Assembly (NCBI RefSeq): GCF_000270285.1
Contig: NC_015738.1
Location: forward strand, 3,059,672 to 3,123,671
Reading direction: 5' to 3'
Length of the DNA stretch: 64,000 nt
Origin: Eggerthella sp. YY7918
Lineage (GTDB): Bacteria > Actinomycetota > Coriobacteriia > Coriobacteriales > Eggerthellaceae
Every line of letters begins with the position of its first letter. Within the stretch, counting starts at the first letter, position 1. This document shows, in pieces, positions 17,861 to 28,367 of the stretch. The notes beneath the pieces were generated by a model. It was given only the letters and a program-made list of their open reading frames with translations, was not told the DNA's origin and searched no databases. The position numbers and the translations under genes are program-made.

Positions 17861-18519
17861 AGCCCCGCCGCCTTTCGGATGGGCACCTCGCGCTCGCACA
17901 CGTCAACGATGTGCAGGCACAGCCTCTCGGGGATGCGCCCGCGCTCGCGCGCGTTCGCCAGGCCCTGCGTGCCGGACTTCGACCCGCGCGGCGCCGACTC
18001 GTGGCAGGGCGCCCCGTTGCGGCACGGCGGGCAGAATCGCGGGTCGGAGGCGTTCGTGAATATGTCGGTCGGCTTCATGGCCCTCGCGCCGTATTGGCAG
18101 TAGGTGACGGTGTGGCGGGGGATGACCGCCATCATGTCCTGCTTGCGCAGGCCCGCGCGCGGGTTCTCTATGAAGTAGAGCGCCGGCCTCAGATCGCGGA
18201 TGAGGCGGAGCATCGCCAGATCCACCCGGTCGCATTTGAGCGCGTAGTCGCTCACGGGGTCCAGGTTGCCGGTGTTGGCGTTCTTGCGCCTGTGGCGCGA
18301 TATGCCCGCCATGGAGAACGTGGCGCAGTCCGGCGACGCCCACACCACGTCGGGCCGGCCGAATGCGCGCAGGACGTCCGGCGCTTTCAGGAACTCGATG
18401 TCGGCGTGGAGGTCGGCGGGCAGCGATTCGTCCCACTCCACCGAGAACACCTCGTGGCCCCGCTTTTCGAACGCCTCGCCGATGGAGCGCGTTCCGCTGA
18501 ACAGTTCGAGCACTTTCAT
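17851..18519 (-). CDS. Small C5-methyltransferase-like protein
   Basis: 222 residues from ATG 18519 (AAGGGGGA seven bases upstream). Motif I is MKVLELFSGTRSIGEAF; the catalytic region reads WASPDCATFSMAG, with Asp in place of the second Pro of the usual SPPC; motif VI is YFIENPRAGL. There is no room for a large target-recognition domain. Short proteins like this are common on phages and ICEs, and may be active methylases of unusual specificity or degenerate ones. The tail (RFCPPCRNGAPC) has four Cys that may bind zinc. Gene order supports co-expression with the two following methylase genes. Confidence 0.75.
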   Translation of the reverse strand: MKVLELFSGTRSIGEAFEKRGHEVFSVEWDESLPADLHADIEFLKAPDVLRAFGRPDVVWASPDCATFSMAGISRHRRKNANTGNLDPVSDYALKCDRVDLAMLRLIRDLRPALYFIENPRAGLRKQDMMAVIPRHTVTYCQYGARAMKPTDIFTNASDPRFCPPCRNGAPCHESAPRGSKSGTQGLANARERGRIPERLCLHIVDVCEREVPIRKAAGLCR

Positions 18520-18632
18520 AAACATTCCCCCTTCGCGAAAAGGAATGCCCCGGCGTTGCCGCCAAGGCGCTCCATCGACCGATTCCGGTTTGCCGGCGAT
18601 GAGGCGCATCTCGCGCGGCGCGGTGTGCGCCC

Positions 18633-21600
18633 TCACCGTTCGAACTCCTTTTTCTTTTCGGCACGTTCCGGCTCATGACCGTCGTCGCACAGCTGCTCGG
18701 GGCCGCTTTTTCCCACGTCGAGCAGGGCGTCGAGCTCCGCGAGGCGGGCGGACTTCTCTTTCAGCTCGCCTTCGTGGGGAAAAGGTTTGGTGGCCTCGGT
18801 GCGCGCAGCCTCCATCTGCCTGCGGGCTTCTTCGAGGCGCGCGCGGCACTCGTCAGCCTCCGCGCCCATCTTGGCGATGGCGTTGTCCAGCCTCGTCACG
18901 GCGCCTGCCGCATCACCGCCCAGCTCGCATTTGTGCTCGGCTTCGCCGACGATGCGCATCTCGAACGCCGCGCTCATGCGGTCGAACGTCAACTCCAGGG
19001 AGAACCCCCGGTACGACCCGAGCGGCATGGCCCCCGTCTCGGTCATCTCGCCGCGCGCCGCGAGCACCGCCTCGCCTGCCGCCGCACGCTCCCGGAAGGC
19101 GGTGCCGCGCACTTCCATCGAAAATGCCTCCTTCGTCGGCGGCGGGTTCGCCCTTGCCTTCGCGACATCGGCCTCCAGCGATTCGAGGCGCGCCGACAGC
19201 GACGCCATGCGCTGCGGGTAGTCCTTGGCGGCCTTGTCCTCCAGCGCGTACTTCTGCGCTAGGTGGTCGGCCTTCAGCATCCGCAGGCGGGACACCTCGA
19301 CATCGAGGCCCATGCGCTCCTTGACGAGCGGGTTTCCCGTGGCGAGCGCTTTGAGCTCGGCGTAGGAAAGCGCCGCCTCGTCAACGTCGGCGGCTGTGCG
19401 AACGGGCGACTTCGAGGTCATGACCTGCGCTATGAATCGCTGCTTTCCCTCTACGAGCTGGTAGAGGTACGCGTCGAAGGTGCCTTCGGTGACGTAGCGG
19501 TACGCCTCCACCTCGGCATTCATGTTGCCCTGGCGCTCGATGCGCCCGAGGCGCTGCTGGAGGTCGGCGGGGCGCCACGGGCAGTCGAGGTCGTGGATGG
19601 CGGCGAGCCTGCGCTGCACGTTGGTGCCCGCGCCCATCTTCTGCGTGGACCCCATGAGGATGCGCACGGCTCCGGCGTTCACCTTCCCGAAGAGGGCGAG
19701 CTTCTTCGCCTCGGTGTCGGTGTCGTGGATGAACGCCACCTCGCCCTCGGGCACGCCGCGCGCCACGAGCTTGCGGCGCAGATCGTCGTACACGTTGAAG
19801 GACCCGTCGCCCTTCGGGGTGGAGAGGTCGCAGAACACGAGCTGGGTGAGCCTTTCCTCGGCGCCGTCGCGCCATATGCGCAGCACGTTCTCGCAGCAAG
19901 CGTTCACCTTGCTGCCCTCGAAGTCGGGCAGCGCGGGGTCGGCGAGGCGTTGGTCGAGGGCTATCTTGCGGCCGTCGTTGGTGATGAGGAGCATGTTGTC
20001 CTTCTCGGCGGGCACACTGCCCGCCCTCACCGCCTCGGCGCGCTCGGCGAGCCCCGCCACCAGCTCGCGCTGGACGGGGGAGGGCTGCACCGCCACGTTG
20101 CGCAGATGCACCTTGGGCGTGGGAAGCGCCAGCGTGTCCGCCGTCTGCACGTCGGCGACCTGTTTGAACATGGACATGAGCTCGGGTAGGTTATAGAAGC
20201 GCGAGAAGCGCGTTTTCTGCCGATAGCCCGTGCCTTCGGGGGCCAGCTCCAATGCCGTCACTGTCTCGCCGAACGTGGACGCCCAGCAGTCGAAGTGGGA
20301 AAACCCCAAGCGCTCCAGCTCGCCGTATTGCAGGTAGCGCTGCATGGTGTAGAGCTCCGCCATCGAGTTGGACACCGGCGTGCCCGTGGCGAACACCGTG
20401 CCGCGTCCGCCGGTCTGCTCGTCGAGGATGCGGCACTTCATGAACAGGTCGGAAGACTTCATGGCCTCGCTCTGGGCGATGCCGCTGACGTTTCGCATCT
20501 TGGTGTGGAAGAACAGGTTCTTGTAGTAGTGGGCCTCGTCCACGAAGATCCGGTCGACGCCGAGCTCCTCGAACGTGAGCACGTCGTCCTTGTCGGTTTG
20601 GTCAGCGAACTTGGCGAGTCTCACGTTCAGGCGCTTCTTCGTGATCTCCATCTGCTTCACGCTGAACCGTTCGCCGTGCTGCGCCTTGATCTCGGCTATG
20701 CCGTCGGAGAGCTCGGCGATCTGGCTCTCTATGAACGCTCGCTGACGCTCCACCGATACGGGTATCTTCTCGAACTGGGTGTGCCCCATGATCACGCCGT
20801 CCCAGTCCCCCGAGGCGATGCGGGCGCAGAAGCGCCTGCGGTTGCGCCGCTCGAAGTCGCGCTTGGTGGCCACCAGCAAATTGGCGGCGGGGTAGAGCCT
20901 CAGCCATTCCGACGCCCACTGCCCCGTGAGGTGGTTCGGCACGACGAACAGGGGCTTGGAGCAAAGCCCTATGCGCCGCAATTCCATGGCGGCCGCCGCC
21001 ATGGTGAATGTCTTGCCCGCTCCCACCTCGTGGGCGAGAAGCGCGTTTTTCCCGTAGAGGATGCGGGCGACGGCGTTTCTCTGGTGCGGCCTCAGCTCTA
21101 TCTCGGGGTTCATGCCGGGAAACGCCAGGTGCGAGCCGTCGAACTCGCGCGGGCGGATGGCGTTGAACCGCTCGTTGTAGGCGGCGACCAGCCTCTCCCT
21201 GCGCGCCTGGTCTGAGAACACCCACTCCTTGAAGGCCGCCTTGATGGCCTCCTGCTTGGCGAGCGCCACCGCCGTCTCCTTCTTGTTGAGGACGGGTTTC
21301 TTCTTGCCGTTTTCGTCCTCGACGTAATCGACCACGCGCGCGTCCTTGAGGTTGAGCGTCTCCTCGATGATGTGGTAGGCGCTCATGCGGCGCGTGCCGT
21401 AGGTCGACAGCGCGCGCACGTTCGAGCCGTCGCGGCCCTTGCCCTCGATGCGCCACTGCGCCGTGGCGGCGGAATACCTCACGGCCACCTGTTCGCGGAC
21501 CCAGTAGGACGGGTCGAGCAGGTGGAGCACGAACTCACGCACGTCGTCGGCGGGGATCCACGTCGCTCCGAGGCGCACGCTTATCTCGGCCGCCCCCAAA

Positions 21601-24600
21601 TCGGGCGGCTGGGCGCAGCGCAGCGCCTCGATATTGGGAATGTACGAGGGGTCGGACGCGGCCGTCAGCTCGGCGATGCGCAGCTTCGCCCGCACGTTGC
21701 CGGAGAGGTATTCGTCGGCGGGCTGCCAGACGGGCTGCTCTCCGGTCGCCGTGGGAACGCGGAATATGGCGCCTTTCAGCGCTTCGGCCAGTTCGTTTTC
21801 CCCCATTCCGGTCAACCTCGCCATGTAGGGCAGATCGACCCGTCCGCGTTCAGACAGCGAGGCAGCCAGCGCCGCCTGGGGGTCGTCGGCGTGCGTCACG
21901 GGCGCGTTGGGCCGTATCGTGCGCTTGGAGAACATGTCCGCCTTGCGCTCGAAGTTCCCCTCGCCGTCGAGGATCTCCAATGCGCACAGCAGCGGGTAGG
22001 AGGAATCCTGCTTGAGCGCGGCGGCGTTCGCGCGCGAGTTCAGGATGCCGTGCTTCGCCGCGTAGGCGTCGTAGAGCGCGTTGAGCCTTGCGCGCTCAGC
22101 CTCCACCTCCGCATCGGGCGCGCCGTCCTTTTCGAGCGTTATGAGCCGTCGGGCGCAATCCCGTAGGGGGATCATTCCCCCGATTCGCTCAGCGGCCGCC
22201 TTCGAGGGATTCTGCCGGTGCATGAGGGGACCCATGCGGAAGTAGAGGGCGCCGCCAGATTCGGCGTAGGACCAGTCGCGCACGTCCGGGTCTGCGGGGA
22301 TGGCGTCGCCGGGCTCGCTTTCGGGCGCATCCCATTCGGGGATGCGGGCGGTCATCTTGCCGAGGGCTTCGCGCAGCGCTTCTTCCAAGTCGGTGCCGGG
22401 CTTCGGCCTGCATTCGGAGTCCGCCCGCCCGTAGGCGTTCGTCGTCGCGGCGAGCTCGCCGAGCACCATGTCGGGGTGGGATGCGAAGTAGGAGTTCACG
22501 TCGATGCCCGCCTCGACGCGCTCGGTGTGCGCCCATTCGGGCTCGCAGACCTCGGCGCGCTCGCGCTTCTGGAGGATGACCACGTCCGCCGTGACTTCGG
22601 CATGCGGCGAGAAGGCCGTGTTGGGCAGGCGGACCGCTCCCACGAGCTCGGCGCGCTCGGCGATCCTTCTGCGGGCGGCGGGATTCTTCTTGTCGAGCGT
22701 GCCTTTGGACGTGACGAAAGCCACGATGCCTCCCGGCCTCACCAAGTCGAGCGCCCTCGCGAAGAACCAATCGTGCACGAGCAGCCCCTCGTCCCGATGG
22801 CGGGGATCGTCGACCTGGTAGCTGCCGAAGGGCACGTTTCCCACCGCGACGTCGAACGATTCGTCGTCGAGGTCTGCGTGCTCGAAGCCGCCGTGGATGA
22901 TCTCCGCGGACGGATGGAGGGCGCGGGCGATGCGCGCGGTCAGGCCGTCGAGCTCCACGCCGACGAGGCGGCAGCCCGCAAGCGCCTCCGGCATGGCGGC
23001 GAAGAACGCGCCCGTGCCGCATGACGGCTCCAGCACCCTGCCGCCCGAAAGCCCCATGCCCCGGATGGCCTCCCATATGGGGCGCGCGATCTCCTGCGGG
23101 GTGTAGAACGCCGTGAGCGTGGAGGCGCGCGCCGCCGCGTACTCCCCGTCGGAGAGCAGCTGGCGCAGCCGGGCCTTCTCGTGCGCCCATTTCCCCGATT
23201 CCTCGTCGAACGCGTCGGCGAGGCCGCCCCAGCCCACGTAGCGCGCGAGCGCTTCGCGCTCTGCGGCGTCGGGCGGGCGGCCTTCCCCCTCGACGGCGAC
23301 GAGCGCTTCGATGGCCGCGATGTTGCCGCGCAGCCGCCCGAGCGGGGTGGCGAGCTGTTCGGGATACTCATTTGCCCCATCGTCGAACGAGAAAGCCAGC
23401 TGGCCCCGTTCGGGCGGCTTTGCCTCGGAACGGCGGGAGGCGGGCTTGTCGCCCGCCTCCCTTCGGCTTGTCTTGGTTTTCTCTTGGCCGCGCTGCTTTT
23501 CTAGGCGTACACGACCTTCATCGCCGCCGCTTCGCGGGCCGCTGCCGCCGCCTCGGCCATCTTCGCCGCCCACGCTGCCGGATCCGCCACCTTCGCCGCT
23601 TCGTCCAACCCCCTGCTCTTCGCCACGCGGGCCGCCAGGTCGTCCGCCATCGCCTCCGCGAGGGCTTCCGTCTCGGCCAGGTGCCTCGCCAGCGCCCCCT
23701 GCGCCAGCAGGTCCGCCCGCAGCTCGGGCTTGCTCGATCTCAGGTATTCGTCCCTCATCAGCGCGAACGGCCCCAGGTTCGCCGCCGCTTCCTCTTCCGT
23801 TGCCAGGGTCGGCAGCAGAAGACCACCGCCCTCCCTGTACGCCATCTCCATCGCCTCTCCTTTCATCGGGCTCTTTTGCCGGATTATGGACGGCGGCGGC
23901 CAAGGGCGCAAACGTGCGATGGGATGCTTCCGGGGCTCTTTCCCGCATCGCGGGGGCTATCGTGCGCAGGACGGCTGCGGCGGCGCTTGCCGTGCGGCAG
24001 CCGAGCGCGTTCATCGCCCGGACCGTGCCGAACATCGGCAGGGCGTCCGCCGCGCGCGGCGTGATGAGCGCGCCGCCTTCGATGCCGCAGCGCGACGCCG
24101 CCTCGTAGGCGGCAGATGCCGCCGCGAGCTCCAGAAGCAGATCCCCGGCCTCGGGGGCTTCGAGGCGTTCCAGGCCGCTTCCGCCGCGCGCTTCCCCGAT
24201 GGCCGCGACGGCCGATTCCGCGTTTTCGCGTACGGCGGCGCTCGCCGCCTCGGCGATGGCCTCGATGGTGCCTTTCCTGGCATCAGCCCCGAAGGATTCA
24301 TGGAGGGCGCCGACGATGGCCGCCTCCTGCTCCGGGCCGCCAGCCCAAAGCGGCAGCGGGCGGGCGGCGCGCCCGGGCGCCGTGTCCGACACGTCGAAGT
24401 AGTAGCGCAACCGCCCCGTTCCCGGGGCTCCGAACACGGCGATTCCGACTGATCCGCGCTTCACCCGCCGGCCGAACAGGGCATCCCAGCGCTCCAATTC
24501 CAACACCGCCTTGGCGTCCGGGCGCTGCGCGTGGACGAGCGCCTGCTCCGGGAAGGGCAGCTTGTAGTTGCGGCCCGCCGATTCGAGGAACGCCTTCCAC

Positions 24601-24674
24601 GCCTCGGGGCTTTCGCTCAAAGCGACGAGGGTCGTTCGGTAGAGTTCTTCAATGGTCCGGTACGTGCTCGCCAC
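18633..24674 (-). CDS. Giant N6-methylase/SNF2 helicase of conjugative elements
   Basis: 2013 residues from GTG 24674 (GAGGAGGT upstream). The order of parts: an N-terminal domain (1-100, [18 protein letters not shown]) typical of these proteins; helical region to ~260; a Gly/Arg/Pro-rich linker (~265-400); an N6-adenine methylase-like domain with [12 protein letters not shown] (~550) and GNVPFGSYQ (~614) in place of NPPF; a central region; a SNF2-type helicase with Walker [11 protein letters not shown] (~1217), DEAH (~1379) and motif [15 protein letters not shown] (~1710); and a C-terminal coiled coil. It is found in Tn1549-like ICEs and is probably involved in processing or protecting transferred DNA. 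The linker is overprinted by the tnpV-like gene in another frame. Confidence 0.93.
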   Translation of the reverse strand: MASTYRTIEELYRTTLVALSESPEAWKAFLESAGRNYKLPFPEQALVHAQRPDAKAVLELERWDALFGRRVKRGSVGIAVFGAPGTGRLRYYFDVSDTAPGRAARPLPLWAGGPEQEAAIVGALHESFGADARKGTIEAIAEAASAAVRENAESAVAAIGEARGGSGLERLEAPEAGDLLLELAAASAAYEAASRCGIEGGALITPRAADALPMFGTVRAMNALGCRTASAAAAVLRTIAPAMRERAPEASHRTFAPLAAAVHNPAKEPDERRGDGDGVQGGRWSSAADPGNGRGSGGEPGAVRADEGRIPEIEQARAAGGPAGAGGAGEAPGRDGSPRGGDGGRPGGPRGEEQGVGRSGEGGGSGSVGGEDGRGGGSGPRSGGDEGRVRLEKQRGQEKTKTSRREAGDKPASRRSEAKPPERGQLAFSFDDGANEYPEQLATPLGRLRGNIAAIEALVAVEGEGRPPDAAEREALARYVGWGGLADAFDEESGKWAHEKARLRQLLSDGEYAAARASTLTAFYTPQEIARPIWEAIRGMGLSGGRVLEPSCGTGAFFAAMPEALAGCRLVGVELDGLTARIARALHPSAEIIHGGFEHADLDDESFDVAVGNVPFGSYQVDDPRHRDEGLLVHDWFFARALDLVRPGGIVAFVTSKGTLDKKNPAARRRIAERAELVGAVRLPNTAFSPHAEVTADVVILQKRERAEVCEPEWAHTERVEAGIDVNSYFASHPDMVLGELAATTNAYGRADSECRPKPGTDLEEALREALGKMTARIPEWDAPESEPGDAIPADPDVRDWSYAESGGALYFRMGPLMHRQNPSKAAAERIGGMIPLRDCARRLITLEKDGAPDAEVEAERARLNALYDAYAAKHGILNSRANAAALKQDSSYPLLCALEILDGEGNFERKADMFSKRTIRPNAPVTHADDPQAALAASLSERGRVDLPYMARLTGMGENELAEALKGAIFRVPTATGEQPVWQPADEYLSGNVRAKLRIAELTAASDPSYIPNIEALRCAQPPDLGAAEISVRLGATWIPADDVREFVLHLLDPSYWVREQVAVRYSAATAQWRIEGKGRDGSNVRALSTYGTRRMSAYHIIEETLNLKDARVVDYVEDENGKKKPVLNKKETAVALAKQEAIKAAFKEWVFSDQARRERLVAAYNERFNAIRPREFDGSHLAFPGMNPEIELRPHQRNAVARILYGKNALLAHEVGAGKTFTMAAAAMELRRIGLCSKPLFVVPNHLTGQWASEWLRLYPAANLLVATKRDFERRNRRRFCARIASGDWDGVIMGHTQFEKIPVSVERQRAFIESQIAELSDGIAEIKAQHGERFSVKQMEITKKRLNVRLAKFADQTDKDDVLTFEELGVDRIFVDEAHYYKNLFFHTKMRNVSGIAQSEAMKSSDLFMKCRILDEQTGGRGTVFATGTPVSNSMAELYTMQRYLQYGELERLGFSHFDCWASTFGETVTALELAPEGTGYRQKTRFSRFYNLPELMSMFKQVADVQTADTLALPTPKVHLRNVAVQPSPVQRELVAGLAERAEAVRAGSVPAEKDNMLLITNDGRKIALDQRLADPALPDFEGSKVNACCENVLRIWRDGAEERLTQLVFCDLSTPKGDGSFNVYDDLRRKLVARGVPEGEVAFIHDTDTEAKKLALFGKVNAGAVRILMGSTQKMGAGTNVQRRLAAIHDLDCPWRPADLQQRLGRIERQGNMNAEVEAYRYVTEGTFDAYLYQLVEGKQRFIAQVMTSKSPVRTAADVDEAALSYAELKALATGNPLVKERMGLDVEVSRLRMLKADHLAQKYALEDKAAKDYPQRMASLSARLESLEADVAKARANPPPTKEAFSMEVRGTAFRERAAAGEAVLAARGEMTETGAMPLGSYRGFSLELTFDRMSAAFEMRIVGEAEHKCELGGDAAGAVTRLDNAIAKMGAEADECRARLEEARRQMEAARTEATKPFPHEGELKEKSARLAELDALLDVGKSGPEQLCDDGHEPERAEKKKEFER
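23501..23851 (-). CDS. tnpV: TnpV-like protein, embedded out of frame in the giant helicase gene
   Basis: 116 residues from ATG 23851, six bases after AAAGGAG. The protein resembles transposon-encoded Tnp[50 protein letters not shown] and a C-terminal [18 protein letters not shown] ending in VVYA. The reading frame is on the same strand as the helicase but shifted, and covers helicase residues ~275-391, exactly its low-complexity linker. The strong ribosome site and the protein-like composition argue that this frame is real and that the linker is the passive one. TnpV's function is unknown in Tn4451 and its relatives. Confidence 0.75.
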   Translation of the reverse strand: MEMAYREGGGLLLPTLATEEEAAANLGPFALMRDEYLRSSKPELRADLLAQGALARHLAETEALAEAMADDLAARVAKSRGLDEAAKVADPAAWAAKMAEAAAAAREAAAMKVVYA

Positions 24675-24776
24675 GCGTCACCTCCTCGGAAGCTTCGTAG
24701 GTTCGCTCGCAGGCGTGATTTCCCGCGGGCCCCTTGGTTAGAATCGGCCAAATCCTCCAATAGACGGGAGTTTTTC

Positions 24777-24914
24777 ATGAGGAAGCTGCTCGCCCTGCTC
24801 AGGCTGGTGGCCGCCGTTTTCGCTCTGGCGGCTGCCGCCTACGTTTGCCTCGTCGTTTTCGGCGTTTTCTCGGCTCTCGACAGCGCGACCTCCGGGTATT
24901 CCATCTACCGCTAG
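24777..24914 (+). CDS. 45-residue membrane protein, unknown
   Basis: A short frame on the opposite strand to the transfer operon, ATG 24777 with GGGAG six bases upstream. The product has a basic start (MRKLLALLRL), one long hydrophobic helix and a short polar tail ending SGYSIYR. It lies between the surface-protein gene and the giant helicase gene, so it would need its own promoter; a TAGAAT at 24738-24743 could be a -10 box without a good -35. No family recognised. It may be an anchor or a small toxin-like peptide; neither is supported beyond size and topology. Confidence 0.5.
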   Translation: MRKLLALLRLVAAVFALAAAAYVCLVVFGVFSALDSATSGYSIYR

Positions 24915-24965
24915 CCGGCAGGTGGCGAATGGCCCTCGCGGGCCGCCCGCCCGCCGCGCGCGTTC

Positions 24966-27257
24966 TCATCGGATCTCGGGGATTTCGCGCTCGCCGAGTT
25001 CTTCGGCGTCCTTCTCGCGGCACCGCTTCATAGCGACGGCAAGGCATCCGAAGCCGGCCGCCGCGATGGCGGCCGAGACGGCGGCCAAGGGCGCGAGGTT
25101 CACGCCGGTCTTGTCGAAGGGCTCGCCCCCTTCGACTGCGGGCGCAGGGGTCGCCTCGTCCTCCATGGTCACTGTCTGAACGTCGCCCGTGGCCTCGACC
25201 TCGAATTCAACGTCCTCCGCCAGCTCATAGCCCTCGGGCGCGCTTTCCTCGTGCAAGGTGTACGTTCCCGGCGCGAGCTTCTCTATGCGGTGGGGCTCTT
25301 CGGCGGAAACCCACTCCTCCACCACGGCGCCCTCGGCGTCGAGCACCTGCATGGCCGCCCCGGAAAGCGGCGCGCCCGTTTCCGCGTCCACCTTCTCGGC
25401 ATCGACCTTGGTGAAGTCGTCCTCCATGGTCACCTTCTGGGAAACCTGGCCGGACACCACCTCGAAATCCACGCTGTTTGCGACCAGGTAGCCCTCGGGG
25501 GCGATCTCCTCGCGCAGGGTGTAGGAGCCCTCGTCGAGCACGATCTCGTGCGGCTCTTCCCCGGACACCCATTCGTCCACCACGTTGCCTTCGGCGTCGG
25601 TCACTTGGAGCGTGGCGCCCGGAAGCTCCTCGCCCGTCACGATGTCGGCTTTGGAGATGGAGACGTGCGGCTTGTCCGAGTTCACCAGCGTCCCGAGGTC
25701 GATGGTCGCGCCGTCTCGGTACACGCTCACCTCGAACGCGGGGATGAGTTCCCGGTCGGCGTTCGCCTCGCAGGGCTGCTCTTCCACGATGTAGGCGTCA
25801 TACGGCAGCGCGCCCAAGGCGTCGTCGGGCTCCCCGCCGCCGAACCACACGCCGGACTCCGCCGTGCCGCCGTTGGTGTCGGCGGTGTGGGGGTTCCACG
25901 ACGCGGCGGTGGATGCGCAGCCGTTGGCGTCGGTGACGATGGTGTGGCTTTCTCCAGTGGTGGCGCTGGTGACGAGGAACGGCACGCCGGCCATGCGGCC
26001 TTGGTCGCCCTCGCCGACCTTCACGAGTTTCAAGTCGCCTCGGATGACCTGCTCAGTGAGCTCGTCGGCCACCTCGTGTTCGAAAACGGGCGATTCGCTG
26101 CCCGCCATGTCCGCTGTGACGGTTATCTCGTGGGCCTCGGGGTCGGGCAGGTAGCCGGCGGGCGCTTTCGTCTCCTTGATGGTCACGGTGCCGAGGGGGA
26201 TGCCCTCGAAAGGCAGCTTCGAGTTCTCCACGACGCCCTTCGCGGTCACGTATTCGCCGCCGTGAAGGTAGGTGGCCTCGTACTCCGCGCCGTCGAGAGA
26301 TGCGGCTCCCTGTGGCTCGGGCAGCAAGGTTTCGGCGTCTTTCTTGATGAGCGTGAGATTCACCGTGACGGGGGCGTCTTGCGCGTTCACGTGAACGTTG
26401 CCGCCGGCGACCGTCACGTGGAACTCCTCCTGGGAAAGCGCGTAGCCCGCTGGCGCGCTGATCTCGCGCACGACGTAGTCGCCGTTGGGCAGCTTCTCGG
26501 AGGTCTGCCCGTGGCCGCTCTCGTCGGTGGTGAACTGCGCCACGAGGCTTCCGCCCTGGTAGACGCCGTAGACCGCGCCGGCGAGCGTGTACTCGCCGTT
26601 GCCGGCCGTCACCGACGCATCGGCGCTCGTCTTGTCGAGCGTGACGAAGCCGCCCTCGGACAGCCCCCTGTACACGGCGAAGCTGGCGTAGGTCTTGCCG
26701 TGCCCGCCGTCGATGCCCCACATGTAGTCGAATCGCACGTTGCAGGTGCCGAAGTGTTCGCTCCATGCGTGATAGACCGTTGCGCCTTCGCCCGCGATGG
26801 CGCAGTGCACGGTGGCACCCGACGCGTTGGAGAACACGATGACGTCGCCCGGCTTCACGGTTCCCGCCGCGAACGCGGCGTTGTAGTCATCCGCCGACGA
26901 GCCGCGGAACGTCTCGTGCGCGGCGCAGAACGCCGCGATGGCGTCCGTTCCGCAGTTGCCGGGGCTTCCGCCGGGCCAGCTCAGCCCGTAGACGTTGGCG
27001 ATGACCCAGCCGACGAACCCCGAGCAATCCCAGCCCGAGGTGCCTTTGCCTCCCCAGACGTAGGGCGTGCCCATCAGGTCTTCTATGCCGCCTTTCACTT
27101 CCTCCCAAGTGGCGTCGCTGAGCGAGCCGTCTGCCGCGTATGCCGCTTGGCTGCGCGAAGGAAGCCCCGCGAACACCGCCGCCGCGACGAGGAGGGCCGC
27201 GAGCATGCAGCGGATTATCTTGCCCGCAGCGCGGCCGTTGGTTGCCTGTGCTTTCAT
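24966..27257 (-). CDS. Sortase-anchored surface protein with NlpC/P60 hydrolase and SpaA/Cna-B repeats
   Basis: 763 residues, ATG 27257 behind AAGGAG. It has a signal peptide (1-~42), an NlpC/P60 domain (~50-200) with WDCSGF (Cys78), VHCAIA (His151) and His163, then prealbumin-like SpaA/Cna-B repeats, among them two close copies ending REEIAPEGYL and HEESAPEGYE. The C-terminus has a sorting signal-like EPFDKTG, a hydrophobic helix and a basic start to a longer charged tail. It should be displayed on the wall by the sortase encoded just upstream. The hydrolase could remodel peptidoglycan during mating, and the repeats could act as a stalk or adhesin. The tail of ~20 residues after the helix is longer than usual. 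Confidence 0.88.
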   Translation of the reverse strand: MKAQATNGRAAGKIIRCMLAALLVAAAVFAGLPSRSQAAYAADGSLSDATWEEVKGGIEDLMGTPYVWGGKGTSGWDCSGFVGWVIANVYGLSWPGGSPGNCGTDAIAAFCAAHETFRGSSADDYNAAFAAGTVKPGDVIVFSNASGATVHCAIAGEGATVYHAWSEHFGTCNVRFDYMWGIDGGHGKTYASFAVYRGLSEGGFVTLDKTSADASVTAGNGEYTLAGAVYGVYQGGSLVAQFTTDESGHGQTSEKLPNGDYVVREISAPAGYALSQEEFHVTVAGGNVHVNAQDAPVTVNLTLIKKDAETLLPEPQGAASLDGAEYEATYLHGGEYVTAKGVVENSKLPFEGIPLGTVTIKETKAPAGYLPDPEAHEITVTADMAGSESPVFEHEVADELTEQVIRGDLKLVKVGEGDQGRMAGVPFLVTSATTGESHTIVTDANGCASTAASWNPHTADTNGGTAESGVWFGGGEPDDALGALPYDAYIVEEQPCEANADRELIPAFEVSVYRDGATIDLGTLVNSDKPHVSISKADIVTGEELPGATLQVTDAEGNVVDEWVSGEEPHEIVLDEGSYTLREEIAPEGYLVANSVDFEVVSGQVSQKVTMEDDFTKVDAEKVDAETGAPLSGAAMQVLDAEGAVVEEWVSAEEPHRIEKLAPGTYTLHEESAPEGYELAEDVEFEVEATGDVQTVTMEDEATPAPAVEGGEPFDKTGVNLAPLAAVSAAIAAAGFGCLAVAMKRCREKDAEELGEREIPEIR

Positions 27258-27350
27258 GTTCTTCTCCTTGCGTTGTCGTTTTCTGCGTTTGCGTGCCGGA
27301 CGTTCGGATCGCCCTTACATTCCGTGCTCCCTTCTCTCGCTTTGAGGCCG

Positions 27351-28142
27351 TCAGCTTTCCGCGGGCTGCGCGTACACGAGCGTCCTCTCGTTCGCGTAGG
27401 TCGTGTACGAGCAGGTCACGAACGTGAACAGCTGCGAAGCGTTTTCGTCGTTCGATATGCGCACGTCGCACTCCTCGAAGCGTTGCGCGTACCAGGCGCG
27501 CATCTCGTCGGCGGATGAGAAGTCCGTCCGCTTGGCGTTTTCGCTGCCGTCGATCACGTCCACCGCCGACACGGAAAGCTCCATGGCCCCGTTGGGAGTT
27601 TGCAGCTCGATGGTCGGATGCGAGCGCGCGAACGCCTCGTCCGAGTAGCGCGCGAAGTCAGCGAACATCGCCACGAATCCGCCGCCCATGTTGTGTCCGA
27701 ACACCACCGCGCTCATGCCGCCCACGCCGTCGCACGCCGCGTCCACGTAGGGGCATCCGTAGGGGTTCCACGAGCGGTAGATGTCGTGGCTCAGGTAGTA
27801 ATCGGGGTCGCCGCCCGGCGCCTGCACGACGGCGTAGTCGATGGCGGTGCCATCGACGCTCACCCACGCGACGATCGCGGGGTTCACAACCCGCCAGTAA
27901 TCCCAATCGACCCCTTCGGCATCTGCCGCGGTGGGCGATTCGTTCGAAGCCATTGCGGAAACCGCTGCCGCTGACAGGCTTCCGAACGGCTGCCCCCTGG
28001 GGTTGGGCACCACCGACGCGGCGCTTCCGGCGGTCGATGCCTGGAAGGCGGCCATCGCCCCGCAGAGGGCGAGCAGCAGGATCCCGGCGAGAAGCCAGCC
28101 CGCCGCCCTCCGCCTCGGTCGCTTGTGGTCGGCTTCGCTCAT
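27351..28142 (-). CDS. srtB: Class B sortase
   Basis: 263 residues from ATG 28142 (GGAAGGGGG upstream). One N-terminal membrane helix (~15-35) precedes the catalytic domain. The active-site residues are seen: His150 in VVFGHNMG, Cys244 in FVTCSYTT and Arg253 in ANERTLVYA. The spacing and insertion pattern fit class B. The next gene codes for a surface protein with a sorting-like signal (FDKTG), 93 bases downstream, so the pair very likely works as enzyme and substrate. A strong terminator lies just upstream of the gene, so it must have its own promoter or depend on readthrough. Confidence 0.92.
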   Translation of the reverse strand: MSEADHKRPRRRAAGWLLAGILLLALCGAMAAFQASTAGSAASVVPNPRGQPFGSLSAAAVSAMASNESPTAADAEGVDWDYWRVVNPAIVAWVSVDGTAIDYAVVQAPGGDPDYYLSHDIYRSWNPYGCPYVDAACDGVGGMSAVVFGHNMGGGFVAMFADFARYSDEAFARSHPTIELQTPNGAMELSVSAVDVIDGSENAKRTDFSSADEMRAWYAQRFEECDVRISNDENASQLFTFVTCSYTTYANERTLVYAQPAES

Positions 28143-28157
28143 TGGCTGCCCCCTTCC

Positions 28158-28195
28158 AAAACCGAAGGCGGCCCCGCAGAGCCGCCTTCGGTTTT
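28158..28195 (-). terminator. Strong terminator between parB and sortase genes
   Basis: A 15-base perfect stem (28158-28172 with 28181-28195; arms AAAACCGAAGGCGGC) and an eight-base loop, with A and T tracts at either end so that it could work in both directions. It would end transcription from parA-parB before the sortase gene. Confidence 0.8.
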
Positions 28196-28271
28196 CGTTT
28201 CTCTCCGGTATGAGGTTTTATTTCCGGCAAGGTTGGTTGCCATCCCCTTCTTCGGCTGGTAATCCCCGGAA

Positions 28272-28294
28272 GGGGGTGGGGTGTGGGGAGGGGG
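28272..28294 (+). other. G-quadruplex-forming tract
   Basis: Four G runs (28272-28276, 28278-28281, 28285-28288, 28290-28294) are separated by loops of 1, 3 and 1 bases, a classic strong parallel quadruplex pattern on the plus strand. It lies in the gap between the ends of parB and the terminator. Effect unknown. Confidence 0.55.
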
Positions 28295-28367
28295 AAACCC
28301 GGAAAACGCCCTGGTTGCAACATATGCTGGATCAGGGCGCACGTCCCCCTTGGCCTGTCGGTGGGCC

